Positions 22,401-32,420 of a stretch of 64,000 bases of DNA are shown here, piece by piece. Numbering within the stretch: position 1 is the stretch's first letter; each line of letters begins with the position of its first letter. A model generated the notes under the pieces. That model worked only from the letters and a program-made list of their open reading frames with translations, was not told the DNA's origin and ran no database searches. The stretch covers positions 28,577,973-28,641,972 of the forward strand of contig NC_019859.2 of the NCBI RefSeq assembly GCF_002234675.1. The letters run 5' to 3'. A program made the position numbers and the translations under genes. The DNA comes from Oryzias latipes (Eukaryota; Chordata; Actinopteri; Beloniformes; Adrianichthyidae).

Positions 22401-25113
22401 CCCTCCAGATTCCTTTCCTTCACACCAAACCTGCCCATCACCTCCTCATCACCTCTGTTGCCCTCACCAACATGCCCATTAAAGTCTGCTCCAATAACAA
22501 CTCTCTCTCCTCTGGGAAAACTCTCTATGACCTCATCCAACTCACTCCAGAATCTCTCCTTCACTTCTAACTCACAGCCAACCTGTGGCGCATACCCACT
22601 GACTACATTCACCATCACCCCTTCAATTTCTAACTTTAGGCTCATCATCCTGTCTGAGACTCTTTTCACCTCTAGAACACTGTTTACAAACTCCCCCTTC
22701 AGAATCACACCTACCCCGTTTCTCTTCCTATCAACACCATGATAGAAAAGTTTGTATCCTCCTCCAATACTACGTGCCTTGCTGCCCTTCCACCTTGTCT
22801 CCTGCACACACAGTACATCTACCTTCCTTCTCTCCATCATGTCTGCCAGCTCTCTGCCTTTCCCTGTCATTGTAAGAGACATAAGAGACATAAGAGTCCC
22901 TATTCTCAAACCTATGTTCCTGCCTTTTCCCTTCTCTCTCTGGCAACGGACCCTTCTGCCTCCCCTCTTTCTTCGACCAACAGTAGTCAAATTTCCACCG
23001 ACACCCTGTAGGTTAACAGCATCGGTGGCGGTCGTTGTTAACCCGGGCCTCGACCGATCCGGTATGTCTAAAGTGTTGTGGATGATTCGCATGGTTATTT
23101 TGGCAATTTTTACGCCGGATGCCCTTCCTGACGCAACCCTCTCTATTTATCCGGGCTTGGGACCGGCACAGAAGTTACTGGCTTGCAACCCCTGTGGCTA
23201 GATTCGTCATCATCAGATGACGGGTGGGTTGAAGCATTTTCGTCATCATCAGAAAATGCCACAAGAAAATAATAAAAACACAATTTTCATCAGAGTAGGT
23301 CTTTAACCGTGATTTAGTGATGAATCCAATCTGTCTAGGATCTCAGCGAACCGGTTCCTTACTAGTTAGACCTCAGAACCCCATCCCCAGTTTCTGATAA
23401 TATGAGCTCCTGTTCATGGATCCACAACAACCAGGTCCATGTTGGATAATTAGCCCTGAGCTTTGTGGGTTGAAGCCCCCACAGTCCAAAAGACGGCATG
23501 CACAAGTGCTGTGCACGCTGCAGCGTATGGACGGACATGCCGGGCATCCACATTGGCACTGGCTGCCTTCTTCACATCAGTCATGAGATGTGAACAGAAC
23601 ATTTCCTGCAAAAACTGAATCTGAACGTTTATCCAGCTTTTACTCAAATGCACTGAAATGAGACTCCATCAGATCCCCATCACTGAGACAGACTTCATCT
23701 CAAAAAAATAATTTTTGTCTTTTGGTTGGTGAATAAATCTGAAGATTATACAGGTTTGATTCAGAGATTCTGCATTGAGGAAGGAGGAAGAGCCAGCATC
23801 CTTGTCAAAGAAAGTCCCACAAATATAAAGAGGAAAGCTTGTCCAGTTTTCCAGACTGTCTCATGAGCAGCTGCAGGTCTGACGAAGACCTGATGTGGTT
23901 TATTGTGCCCTGACAGCTGAAACCTTGAAGTGCATAAGGGTGTACTTTCCTTTTCCCTTTGACATTCACTATGAGTTTGCATTTGCGGAACAGGCGAAGG
24001 TGTGCAGGAAGAGAGTTCATGCAAAGCTGTAGATTTTATTTCCTGGTGCTGCTCATCTTGTCTGTGATTCAAATTCTCTTTCCTCTGATCTGTTTCTCCC
24101 TGTTTCAGGTAAACGGCGTTAACATCGGGGGGCTGAGGCACTCGGAGGTGGTGGAGCTCATCAAATCCAGAGGGAATGAAGTGCGCCTCCTGGTGGTTGA
24201 CCAGGAGACAGATGAGCTCTTTCACAGACTGCAGATCACTCCAACGGGGAAACACATCACAGGTCATACATTCTAATTAAGAAGATGTTGCAGTGTCTGT
24301 CCTGCCGGAAAAAGAAAGCACTGCAATCGCTAAATAATTCCAGTTTAAGGAAATGCTTTTTGATAGTTTTTCTCACAGAGACAGATTTAGTTTGCGAACT
24401 AGCAAAATAAGAGGGTGACCCAACGTCTATATTCAAATCCTGAAGAAAAAACTCTAAAACTAAATCTGTACGGAGAACCAGAATGTTCCTGCAGATGATT
24501 TTGGCTCTGCGTCTGGGATCAGACCACAGAACATTTTTTGAATTTTTCTTTTGAATTCATCTTTTTCTGGATGTAAGAATCTCTAAATGATCTTGGAGGA
24601 GTCTCTGTGCGGGGGACCCTGTCCTCACCTGTGACTCATTTGTGTCCCTGCAGAAGTCTACGTGGATGAGAGACCAGGGAATGACGCGTTCCACCTCCCT
24701 GCTGCCACCTCTTACCTCCCCAACAGTGAAGCTTTGATCATAAACGTTACTCTGGCTGACGCCCCCTTCACAAATTTGTCACCAAAATCTAGAGCCAATG
24801 GGAGCTCAGCATCCCACTCCTCCAGAAGTTCCACCACCCAATCAGAGATCAGCAGCTCAGAAATGAGCTTCCAGGTGTGTAATGATCTTCAGGGGGGGTT
24901 AGCTGTGATGATGGGGGGCTTAATGCTACTGTTTTTGTGTCACAGGTTCCACAGGATGACGACCGGCGGGTCTCAGACCCCTTCATAGACAGCGGCCTGT
25001 CCTTGAGTCCCACAGCTGCTGAGGCCAAGCGGAAAGTCCTCGCCACTCGCCAAAGGAGGAGGGCCCCCCCCATGGACTGGAGCAAGAAACAGGAGCTCTT
25101 TAGCAACTTCTGA
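13406..25113 (+). CDS. nherf2: NHERF2 (SLC9A3R2), tandem-PDZ scaffold, complete
   Basis: Apical-membrane adaptor linking transporters and receptors (NHE3, CFTR and others) to ezrin-radixin-moesin proteins. Coding exons 13406-13612, 13798-14103, 19384-19569, 24109-24262, 24654-24874 and 24946-25113 join in frame to 413 aa. PDZ1 (residues about 6-90) has the carboxylate-binding loop GYGF in [16 protein letters not shown]2 (about 183-265) has GYGF in [12 protein letters not shown]. The last exon ends in the ERM-binding tail [13 protein letters not shown]. Each PDZ is split by an intron after VE or [15 protein letters not shown] near the tail favours NHERF2 over NHERF1. The protein is longer than human NHERF2 (337 aa), mostly in the inter-PDZ linker and the stretch before the tail. 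Intron 3 hosts a full RTE LINE in antisense. Confidence 0.95.
14270..14652. repeat. TG-rich low-complexity tract in NHERF2 intron 2
   Basis: About 380 bp of interrupted TG repeats with embedded CATG words, starting about 165 nt after the splice donor at 14104. The open frames across it are composition artefacts. Confidence 0.9.
14855..15110 (+). mobile_element. tRNA-type teleost SINE, older copy
   Basis: The 5' part has a pol III A-box-like segment (ATGGTGCAGTGGCAGGG) and a B-box-like one (TTTTGATTCCTGC). The body contains GAGCAAGACACTGAACCCCA and the tail contains GTAAAGCACTTTGGGCCTT. The same order occurs in the copy at 35341-35625, so both belong to one family widespread in teleosts. Sequence drift suggests an old insertion. 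Confidence 0.75.
15111..17390. other. NHERF2 intron 2, unassigned
   Basis: Ordinary intronic sequence with a poly-C run near 15340. No open frame above background, no RNA gene and no recognisable repeat family apart from small simple repeats. Confidence 0.4.
17395..18485 (-). pseudogene. Decayed Tc1-like transposase
   Basis: Read on the minus strand, the segment matches the common vertebrate Tc1-like (DDE) transposase. Fragments read [15 protein letters not shown], the LNPI-type 'SPDLNP' region near 17600-17640, and the N-terminal helix-turn-helix region near 18350-18450. Multiple frameshifts and stops break it, and terminal inverted repeats are not obvious. Fossil transposon inside NHERF2 intron 2, antisense to the gene. 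Confidence 0.8.
18490..19383. other. NHERF2 intron 2, 3' end
   Basis: AT-rich intron leading to the exon 3 acceptor at 19383. Nothing recognised. Confidence 0.4.
19663..19990. repeat. Unnamed interspersed repeat, copy 1
   Basis: Contains AGGACATAGTTCCTGCAAAGG and GGAGCTATCCAGCCGT, which recur in the same order in the shorter block at 45620-45760. The middle reads CTACAAAAATGGCTAGCAATATTGG. Probably part of a DNA transposon or MITE family, but I cannot name it. Confidence 0.5.
20045..20061. repeat. Target-site duplication of RTE LINE, left copy
   Basis: The 17-mer CGTCATCATCAGAAAAT is repeated exactly at 23241-23257. The two copies bracket the antisense LINE and mark it as a retrotransposition event. 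Confidence 0.88.
20062..23240 (-). mobile_element. Full-length RTE-clade non-LTR retrotransposon
   Basis: About 3.2 kb on the minus strand between perfect 17-bp target-site duplications. The element's 5' side (high coordinates) has a short UTR of about 150 bp. A single intact ORF follows, and the 3' side ends about 28 bp after the stop in a short GAAGAAGAAGA-like tail, typical of RTE elements, which lack poly(A). Decayed relatives sit at 5735-6475 and 9430-10300. It lies in NHERF2 intron 3, antisense. A partial extra copy of the TSD motif at 23207-23220 suggests the exact 5' boundary may lie at about 23204. Confidence 0.88.
20090..23092 (-). CDS. RTE-type endonuclease/reverse transcriptase polyprotein, intact ORF
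   Basis: 1000-residue ORF from ATG at 23092 to a stop at 20090-20092 with no interruption. The N-terminal apurinic-like endonuclease shows CVQETRWKG (near residue 99), GADFNGHVG (near 204), and the [11 protein letters not shown] and ARQHRMVV motifs further on. The reverse transcriptase shows [28 protein letters not shown] (near 662), [12 protein letters not shown] and the catalytic MMFADDIVI (near 749). The C-terminal domain has [20 protein letters not shown] and basic residues typical of RTE elements in fish. All visible catalytic residues are present, so the copy may be competent. Assignment to RTE rather than a sister clade is from motif memory. Confidence 0.93.
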   Translation of the reverse strand: MRIIHNTLDIPDRSRPGLTTTATDAVNLQGVGGNLTTVGRRKRGGRRVRCQREKGKGRNIGLRIGTLMSLMSLTMTGKGRELADMMERRKVDVLCVQETRWKGSKARSIGGGYKLFYHGVDRKRNGVGVILKGEFVNSVLEVKRVSDRMMSLKLEIEGVMVNVVSGYAPQVGCELEVKERFWSELDEVIESFPRGERVVIGADFNGHVGEGNRGDEEVMGRFGVKERNLEGQMVVDFAKRMEMAVVNTYFQKREEHRVTYRSGGRSTQVDYILCRQGHLREVNDCKVVVGESVARQHRMVVCKMTLEVRKKKIGKTEKKTKWWKLQNEETCEEFRQKLRQVLGGQDELPDDWETTAEIIRETGRKVLGVSSGKRKDGKETWWWNEEVQECVQRKRLAKRKWDVEKTEEGRQEYKEAQRRVKREVAKAKQKAYDELYDRLDTKEGEKDLYRLARQRDRDGKDVQQIRVIKDRDGKVLTTQESVQKRWKEYFEELMNVENDRERREEDVVVVEQEVAEIGKDEVRKALKRMKSGKAVGPDDVPVEVWKCLGETAVEFLTRLFNRILESEKMPEEWRRSVLVPIFKNKGDMQNCSNYRGIKLMSHTMKLWERVVEARLRKKVEICEQQYGFMPRKSTTDAIFALRMLMEKYREGQKELHCVFVDLEKAYDRVPREELWYCMRSSGVAEKYARVVQDMYERSMTVVRCAVGQTEEFKVEVGLHQGSALSPFLFAMLMDRLTDDIRLESPWTMMFADDIVICSESREQVEEQLERWRFALERRGMKVSRSKTEYMCLNERDQGRSVRLQGTEVKKVQEFKYLGSTVQCDGDCGKEVKRRVQAGWSGWRKVSGVLCDRRVPARLKGKVYKTVVKPALLYGLETVAVRQRQEAEMEVAEMKMLRFSLGVTRLDRIRNEYIRGTAHVACVSDKVREARLRWFGHVQRRDSGYIGRRMLEMELPGRRARGRPKRRYMDVLTEDMKLANVRVEDVHDRVRWKRMIRCGDP
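23241..23257. repeat. Target-site duplication of RTE LINE, right copy
   Basis: Exact second copy of the 17-mer at 20045-20061. Confidence 0.88.
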
Positions 25114-25430
25114 CCCAGCCTTCCTGTACATCACGCCCCACTCCACCTTGGCTCAGAAGTGGGAGGGTCTCTCCACTCTAAAAGGATTTATGGTTCACAA
25201 AGGAATCCCCCATCCCCCCGCTAGTGTTTGTGATCTCTATCAGCTGGACAGTGCTATGAAAAACTGACCAACTTTGGATTGAACCATTTCATCTGTGAGG
25301 GGGTCCATTCAGGGACCAGTGAGCATGGGGGTCCTGGGGGGGTCAGCACGATCTAAAAATCTGTGGGCAGACCAGCAAAGTGTGTGTGTGTGCTCATGTA
25401 TATACACAAATTAGGAGCCAGGTCACCAGA
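25114..25430 (+). other. nherf2: NHERF2 3' UTR, proximal part
   Basis: Sequence after the NHERF2 stop without a nearby AATAAA. The first strong signal in open context is at 26934-26939, so the 3' UTR may run through the following minisatellite. Confidence 0.4.
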
Positions 25431-25435
25431 CTGCT

Positions 25436-26555
25436 GTTAACCAGATAACAAATGACCGGAAGGCCGATAAATGACGGCTCATCATTGATGACCAGATGGC
25501 TGCTGATGGGACTGTCAACTAACTGGTCAAAAATTGGACAACTGCTAACCAGACGACCACCGGGTGTTGGCCACCAACAAGATGGTGACTGGATAGTTAA
25601 AGACTCGATACCCGATAACTGGACGACTGCTAAGCTAACCTGATGACCACAAACCAGCTGGTGACTGACAGGAGAACAGCTTACCTAACAGTTGTTGATC
25701 TGACAGTCGCCAACCAGATGGTTTCTGACTAGATAACTAATAAGTGAATGGCCAACAACCAATTGGTTGCTACTAAGTATGGCTGCTAACAACCACTAAC
25801 CAGAGAATCACTGACCAGATGGCCAATAATGGGATGGCTGCTAACCGGAAAACCACTGACCACACAGCTGCTAACTGCGCAGATGACCGGAGACCAGACG
25901 GCTGATAACCTGATGACTCCAAACCTAAGGATTGTTAATCAACCAATGATTAGATGGTTGCCAACAGGACAGATGATAACCTAACCGTCACTAGCAAAAC
26001 AGCCAATAAATGGACAACTGGTGATCAGACGACTAGCAATTGGATGACCGTTAACTGGACAATTGCGATGCGAAAACTCAGCAAAAGCTAACTGGATAAC
26101 TGCTGAAGAGACAGTTGCTGAGGGGAAGCCCTATAAACGGAAGACAGATGACAAGACAACTGCTGATTGGACAGCTGCTAAAGACGATAAATGGTTGACC
26201 GATGACAGGATGGCAGCTAACTGGGCGTCCAACCATAGGAGAAAACTGGCATGAGCACAGATAGCCTATATATTGCTAACCGAGTGGTCGCTGACTGAAG
26301 AGTTGTTAACGACACGGCTGCTAACTTAGTGACAGCTAACCCGATGACCACGAACCGGACGACTGCTGACGAGACGGTTGCAGGCTGGAAAGCCAATAAA
26401 CAGTGGACAGCTGACCAGACAACAGATAACTGCACCACCGCTAACTGGACGTCTGCTAACTGCACCGCTGATAAAGAGATGACCGCAGGGCAAATAACCA
26501 AATGGCTGCACACTTAAAACCGGCTAATGGGACGGCCACTAACCAGAGACGGCGA
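25436..26555. repeat. Diverged minisatellite downstream of NHERF2
   Basis: About 1.1 kb built from variants of short words such as GCTAACNGGA, GATGACC, ACTGGACGACTGCTAA and CAGATGGC, in irregular order with roughly 10-20 nt spacing. The composition bias yields open frames with Thr-Ala-Asn-Trp repeats on plus and Val-Leu-Ala repeats on minus. These are not a recognisable protein. It reads as an old, decayed tandem repeat. Confidence 0.75.
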
Positions 26556-26933
26556 AATGTATGGCTTTGTCTTTTTTAGTGTCGCTGACAGCAGCTCCAA
26601 ACCAAAAAAGGAAAAACTATTTTTTTAAAGAAACTGGCTCAGAAGTATATAAGCCTCTGCACACATTTTTTTCCTAGAATTACATTGATTACATTTTTTA
26701 GGAGCAGAAAATGTCCAATTTTTTTGTAAGCCTGTTTTAAGTCTTGTCGTAGCAAATCTTGTTCCTGTTTAGCTTCAAATGACCAAATAAGGGCATGGAA
26801 GTGTTAGACTGTGCACAAAAAGATGCAGACTTCAAATGTAACCAAGCAGACCATTCTGATGAGCTGCAACAATGCACAGGTTTGCAGACAAGCACTTTAG
26901 CACTTTAGTTATTGTCTGGAGGAATTTATCTCA

Positions 26934-26939
26934 AATAAA
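26934..26939 (+). terminator. nherf2: Candidate distal poly(A) signal for NHERF2
   Basis: AATAAA followed by GTTGTGTTGC (GU-rich). It is the first well-formed signal downstream of the minisatellite; another AATAAA lies near 27164. Use by NHERF2 is inference. Confidence 0.35.
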
Positions 26940-27313
26940 GTTGTGTTGCTTTGAGCGCCTGCACTCATGAGACCTGTGGAAAACAGCCAGTCTTTGTCTA
27001 ATTGACAAATTTCAAACAATTTACCAATGATTTCTGTTTGCAAGCAGCTCAGCTGAGATGTTAAAACATGTTTTGAGAAAGCATTCACTGTAAGTGTAAT
27101 GGAATAAATAGAAGTTCTGTAATAGTTCATTGCCAATCACATTCCTGAGAGATTTCTGCAAATAAACTTTGGAGAACTGAACTTTAATTGCTGCAGATTT
27201 CTGGAGGATGTTTTAGCTTTTCCAAATTTATGGTCAGAGCAGCAGGGATCTCGCACCAATCTGTGCCGCTCTCATGAACTAATAGTTATGGATTTCTCAA
27301 AGGCTATTAGTGT

Positions 27314-27429
27314 GGATGGATGGATGGATGGATGGATGGATGGATGGATGGATGGATGGATGGATGGATGGATGGATGGATGGATGGATGGATGGATGGA
27401 TGGATGGATGGATGGATGGATGGATGGAT
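27314..27429. repeat. (GGAT)n microsatellite, 29 units
   Basis: 116 bp of uninterrupted GGAT tetranucleotide, 29 perfect copies by count. Expected to be highly length-polymorphic. Confidence 0.97.
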
Positions 27430-27583
27430 CTCAGCTTTAGTTTTTCAGTTTAAATCAATAAGGTGTCGCTCCTTTGAAGGTAACTGGATGAATCTGATTT
27501 CTCTTTGTTGTTTTGGCCCAGACTCCATTTAGCATCGGTTTTTTAATCTTTCCTGATTAAATCAAAGTCTAAAAAGGATCTGC

Positions 27584-27793
27584 AACCCTTGTGCTATCCT
27601 AAGCACTTTAACATTGGGAGTTGGGTCATCTAGACCCACTAGACAGTGCACTGAACCTTTTTTCTTCAATGATTTGTGATCTTCACTGGTGTCCATGGAT
27701 TACATGAAATCTTTCCACCTTTATCCACCTTTGTCATGGTAGGGAGAACACGTCAATGGAAGGGTGGGGTCATCTAAGATGGCACAAGGGTTA
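27584..27793. mobile_element. MITE with AACCCTTGTGC termini, long copy
   Basis: Begins AACCCTTGTGCTATCCTAA and ends GGCACAAGGGTTAA, giving terminal inverted repeats of about 11 bp. A shorter copy with longer matched termini lies at 47265-47357. Both carry a GGGTCATCT or GGCCATCT-type interior. No coding capacity. Confidence 0.65.
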
Positions 27794-27799
27794 AAGATA

Positions 27800-29650
27800 A
27801 ACTATCAGGATTGTGTCTTTGCTTGTTTTGTTTTTTTTACTCGTGTTTAGCTGTTGTGTTCATCTTGTCCTGTTCTTTGGGTTTTGTTTCTGCTTCTCTC
27901 ATTTTACTGCGGTTCAGTTTACTCTTGATTCTCTTTAGGTTACTGATGCTGCAGTTTCTTTTCAGACTTTGACATTTCTGGGTTTCACTTTCCAGTTGTT
28001 GGAGGTTTTTGTTCTCCTTTGATTCTTTTGACTTCTTTCAGTGACAATTGTTCTCTTCTCCTGCCCGCGGCTCCGCCTTCACCTCCAGACATGATTGATT
28101 TTCATCTCCGCCTCCATCCTATTGTCAGAAATGATCTAGATGTTTTTCATTTCTTTGTACTGAAATTACTTGTTTTCATCCTCAAAATCCGGTTATCAGA
28201 CTGTTTAGAAAATCCTTTAGACCTTTTCTTTGGACGTGATGGTCCGGAAATAAACACAGAAACGAAGTAGAAGAAGAAACCTGAACTTTTGCAGATTACA
28301 GGAGATTCATCTTTACAGATGAGCATGTGAGGGTTTTCCTGAGCATGCTCAGTCTGTACCCCGCCCAAGCTTACAGGTAGGACATCAACATAAGCGTGAA
28401 ACTGAAGCCTCTACAGAGATGAGTCCCAGCCACAGCAAGGATTTCTGGGTAATTTGTGACAGACAGGTGTGGCTGGGGAAACATGAGTTGTAGTGGGAAA
28501 AGTCCTAAACAGGAAAACAAAAAAAAGTTTAAAAAAAAACAAAAGTAACTTGAGAGAAGGACTACACTCCTGACAGGATAAAAATATATTAATTTCTACT
28601 TAAATGATGACAAATTATTTTCTGTTTCCTCTTTATTGGCCTTCAGATCGCCTCTGCTGAAAATATTGAATAGAAAGGATTAAATCCCCACAGCAAAACA
28701 CAAACAGCAAAAAAAACTTTTGAATGTTCTAACAATAATAAATCAAACCATAAGATTCTTAGGGCAGATGAGACAAACGGGAGCTTTTCTCAACATCAAC
28801 TCTTTCAAACCTCCCTTTTTTTTAAACTTTTTCTGTCAAACCCAAAATGAAGAAAAGGTAACTGTAAAAAAAAAGAGGAGGTTTGGTCTGAGCTGCTCTG
28901 CTGCATCTGACAAAGGGAGTCTTAAAAAGCCTACACCATGCAAAATCATTTTTTGAGCTTTTAAGTGTATTCTAATGTTCTGGTCTCACAAAAAGAAACC
29001 CTAAAAATGGTATTTTGATCCATTCACGCATTTGGGCGCTCTGAGCACCAGCCCCATCCCAACCCACAAAAACGAGAGGGTTCTCCCGAGCTGATGTGGA
29101 CCAGTGAGAACAGCCCCTTCCAAGAAGAGTCTGTCCTGCCAGCACCGCTCCCAGGCTTACGCACTCACTTTCTACAAGGAGCTAGCAAAAACGCTTTTCT
29201 TCTGTATAAAATGCACATCCATTTCTTATCTTTGCCTATTCAGAGGCAAAGTTCTTCAAATATAATTGCAGTGACATGAAAAGATTCTGTTTATATTCAA
29301 TAGTAAAAAAAAAAGGATAAAAGCACACCAAAGTCATAATTTTAGAAAATCCCATGTTTTACTTGACTTTTTTGCATTTTTTTTCAAGTAAATCTGCTAC
29401 AGAAGAATCTTATTTGACACAGGGTGTTTTATTTTTAAAGGAATTTGTCTGTGCAGATGTCAAAACTAAAATAAGTTAAAATCATTACATACGGAAAATC
29501 TAAAAACTGGTAGATTTTATTGTAAATATTTGAAGGCTAAATTTTATACACGGATTTTCAACCACAAAAACATAAAGTGTAATCTTTTAAAAAGTCCCAA
29601 CTAAACATAAAAACTACATTCATGAACATTAAACACAATTTAGCGTGTTG
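27800..29650. other. Intergenic, unassigned
   Basis: T-rich and A-rich sequence between NHERF2 and TNPO2. No exon, RNA gene or clear transposon is seen. Confidence 0.45.
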
Positions 29651-29664
29651 TTTATACTGTAGGG

Positions 29665-30104
29665 CAGGGGTGTCAAACTCATTTTCACCGAGGGCCACAT
29701 CAGCATAGTGGCTGTCCTCAAAGGGCCAGATATATAACTTATACATGTAATTTAATTTAATGAAAAATAAAAGTAACTACTCCTTAATATTAAATTACTC
29801 ATTTATTTATTTATTTATTATGACTTTTTTAAAGTGACAATTACAGTTGCATAGAAAACATTTGTTTACTTGTTTCTCTAGCATAAATCCTTTTAAATTT
29901 GATTGACAGGTTAGGTTATATTGACAGTGTTTAAGTTCTAATGTATAGTTGCCCACTCTGATATTTCTAGTCCGATTCCCTGATTATGAATAAATACACA
30001 CCAATTTTTATTTTTAAGAAATTAAAAACTTTCATGCTCTCGCGGGACACATAAAATGACGTGGCGGGCCACATTTGGCCAGCGGGCCTTAAGTTTGACA
30101 TGTG
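29665..30104. mobile_element. hAT-type MITE
   Basis: Starts CAGGGGTGTCAAACTCA and ends AAGTTTGACATGTG, an imperfect inverted pair (TGTCAAACT shared). Flanking octamers CTGTAGGG and CTGTAGAA match 6 of 8, consistent with a decayed 8-bp hAT duplication. Interior phrases about GAGGGCCACAT and GCGGGCCACA are typical of a very common fish hAT family. No transposase remains. Confidence 0.7.
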
Positions 30105-32095
30105 CTGTAGAATATTGCCAGATTTTATTTTTGAAAATACTTTCTCAATTTTTATACTTCCGGCCTTGCTTTGGCATTTGTACATTACACCTCAAGTAAT
30201 AAATAAGAATGGGACATAAAGTTTGAATTTAAACAGTTTACTTTCTGTTCTCTGGATGTTCCTTGTCTGCCTCTCATCTGGAGTCAGTGTTGATTTGCTG
30301 TCCTGATCTGAGAGTCGTGCGTATTGACTTTACAACTTGTTTGGATTTAGGCGGAAGGACTTGTTTTGGATCCTCTGGACCAGAGTTCTAACCTCTGAGC
30401 CAAGACTTCCATTGGCCTCTGAGGAGTCATAGATTACTGTTACCCCACAGAGACAAACAAACTCAACTGTTTGAACGCTCTTATGGTGTTTTTGCCTCCT
30501 GTTCACCACCAGTGACAGTTCCCTTGTGGAGAACAACTTTAACTGCACTTTAACTTAGATCTTCAGTTTAGTTTCCCTGCTGGTCAGGAGGATCCATGGG
30601 TCTCCTCAAACTCCAGAGACCTGCTTCATGTAGTCATACTACAGAGTGAAAAGATATTAAATCACAGAACAAATGAGGGCTTTTTACCTCAATTTACGAG
30701 ACCGGTTCGATCCAGAAGCGGCGTTTTTTCATGTTGTAAAATATAGACATTTTTGTGGTTGGGATGTTTCCATTTTGAAACGCAAAAGTATTCAGGCTTG
30801 ATACCCTGATCATATTTAAGGCTAATGGAAGGATGGGGAGGCGTTTCCTTCACCCCCCAGAGACCCGCAGAGCTCTTCTGTGTGATGGGGGTCCAGGCGA
30901 GTTTCAAATTCCAGCTCGACAAGGAACAAATATTCACCTGAAACATAAGACACCTCAGAGAAGAAGCAAAAGAATCCTTTATTGTTCTAGAAAAACTGGA
31001 ATGAAAAGAGCAGAAACAGCAGGAGCAGGACTGGATTGTCTCCTGCAGAACGGTTCAGTCATGTTCTCCTCACAGAAACACAGCTGCTACTACTTCATTC
31101 CTCCCCCCAATCTTATCGAAGCATTTGGTATTAAAGTGAAGCAGAAAGTGATGGGGCAGAAACCCCATGCGCAAGACTGGAAAAGTAGGAGGAGCCTAAA
31201 AAACTGTCAGGACTGACCATGTCACCAGATCCAACATGACCAAAGAGAGAAAGTTAAAGTGACAACAAAAACAACCCTGATAGTGGTGGTCTACCAATAA
31301 GGACCACCCCCAATTTGAAAATTAAGGTATGAGCTTTGGGCCCCCACCATCTTCAGGCCCTAAGAAAAAAAAAAAACCTTCCTTAGACTCAGTTCACTGA
31401 GCCGTCCATGAAGGCATCTTAAAGCTCCATCATGCAACGATGAAAGGACAACAGAATTAGCCAAAAGTAACTTAGCGGGGGTGGGGTGGGGGGGCAGAGG
31501 GGCTGGGAGAGGAGATGCCTGAACTCCAACCAGCCAAAGTTCTGGAGCTTAAGGAAACCAAAGGAACCAAATAAGCTTCTGCAAGGAACCTAGCCTGTAG
31601 TGGGGGAGGGGGGGGGGGGGGTCCACCAATGCAACACAATTGATTGAAATTTTAGTGGCTTTATTGCTCTTTACCACCAGTTAAAGGGTATGGACGTCAC
31701 TCTGAAACAGGAAAACTATAGAGAAGGGCCCCCGCATTTGCACACCACCCTTCATGACTGCCTCAAGACGACGCGGCCAATGTCAGTCGTAGCAAAAGTG
31801 CGGGTAGCTCGCAGATTCAGAAAGTTTCTTTATTTGCCTTTCAGAGTAAAAGTTATTGAAAAACTGTTTCACAGTGTAACACAGTCTGACAAACACGGGT
31901 CACGGGGTTGGGTAGGGTCACTGGGCGTGGCTAAAAAAACAACAACAACAACTCAATAAACCACTGAACCATCAGGGAAACGAGAAGGAAATGAATTTAA
32001 TGTGAGAAACAAAAAATGATGAGCAGCAACAAAAACATAAAACAATTTTGAAAATCAACACAAGGAACTGAGCAGATATGACAACATTAACACCC
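30105..32095. other. Intergenic / possible TNPO2 3' UTR
   Basis: No coding exon is recognised. Minus-strand AATAAA signals occur as TTTATT near 30976, 31661 and 31828, so the TNPO2 3' UTR may extend here. A poly-G run lies near 31606-31621. Confidence 0.4.
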
Positions 32096-32099
32096 GTGC

Positions 32100-32420
32100 A
32101 CAATCACACATCCACAACAATTGCAGACATACACAACAGATGACACACGCAAACATGTACGATCACACACGAGATCAGACAGACACGTGTGCACACACAC
32201 ATGCACAATCAAATCACACACATGCACAACTGCAGACACACATGCACAATCAAATCACACACATGCACAACTGCAGACACACATGCACAATCGCAGACAC
32301 ACACGCACGATTGCAGACAACCATGCACAATTGCAGACAACCATGCACAACTGCAGACACACACACTTGTACAATTGCAGACACACACGTGCACTATGGC
32401 TCACACATCTGCACATACAC
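32100..32420. repeat. CA-rich minisatellite, unit about 20 bp
   Basis: Imperfect tandem copies of a unit resembling CACATGCACAACTGCAGACA, with about a dozen copies and small substitutions. The His/Thr/Cys-rich open frames over it are artefacts. Confidence 0.88.

Noticed and set aside
21315..22742. Plus-strand open frames opposite the RTE LINE
   Set aside because: Ser/Thr/Pro/Leu-rich shadows of the intact minus-strand LINE polyprotein.
13406..25113. Assignment of the PDZ gene to NHERF1 rather than NHERF2
   Set aside because: The C-terminal stretch [13 protein letters not shown] and linkage to NTHL1/TSC2 fit NHERF2; the KKQELFSNF ending is shared by both paralogues and so not decisive.
26063..26513. 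Repetitive Thr-Ala-Asn-Trp and Val-Leu-Ala frames that look like a repeat protein
   Set aside because: Frames are short, broken and follow the minisatellite word pattern; no start or splice context.
27320..27532. Met-Asp-Gly-Trp repeat open frame
   Set aside because: Translation of the GGAT microsatellite.
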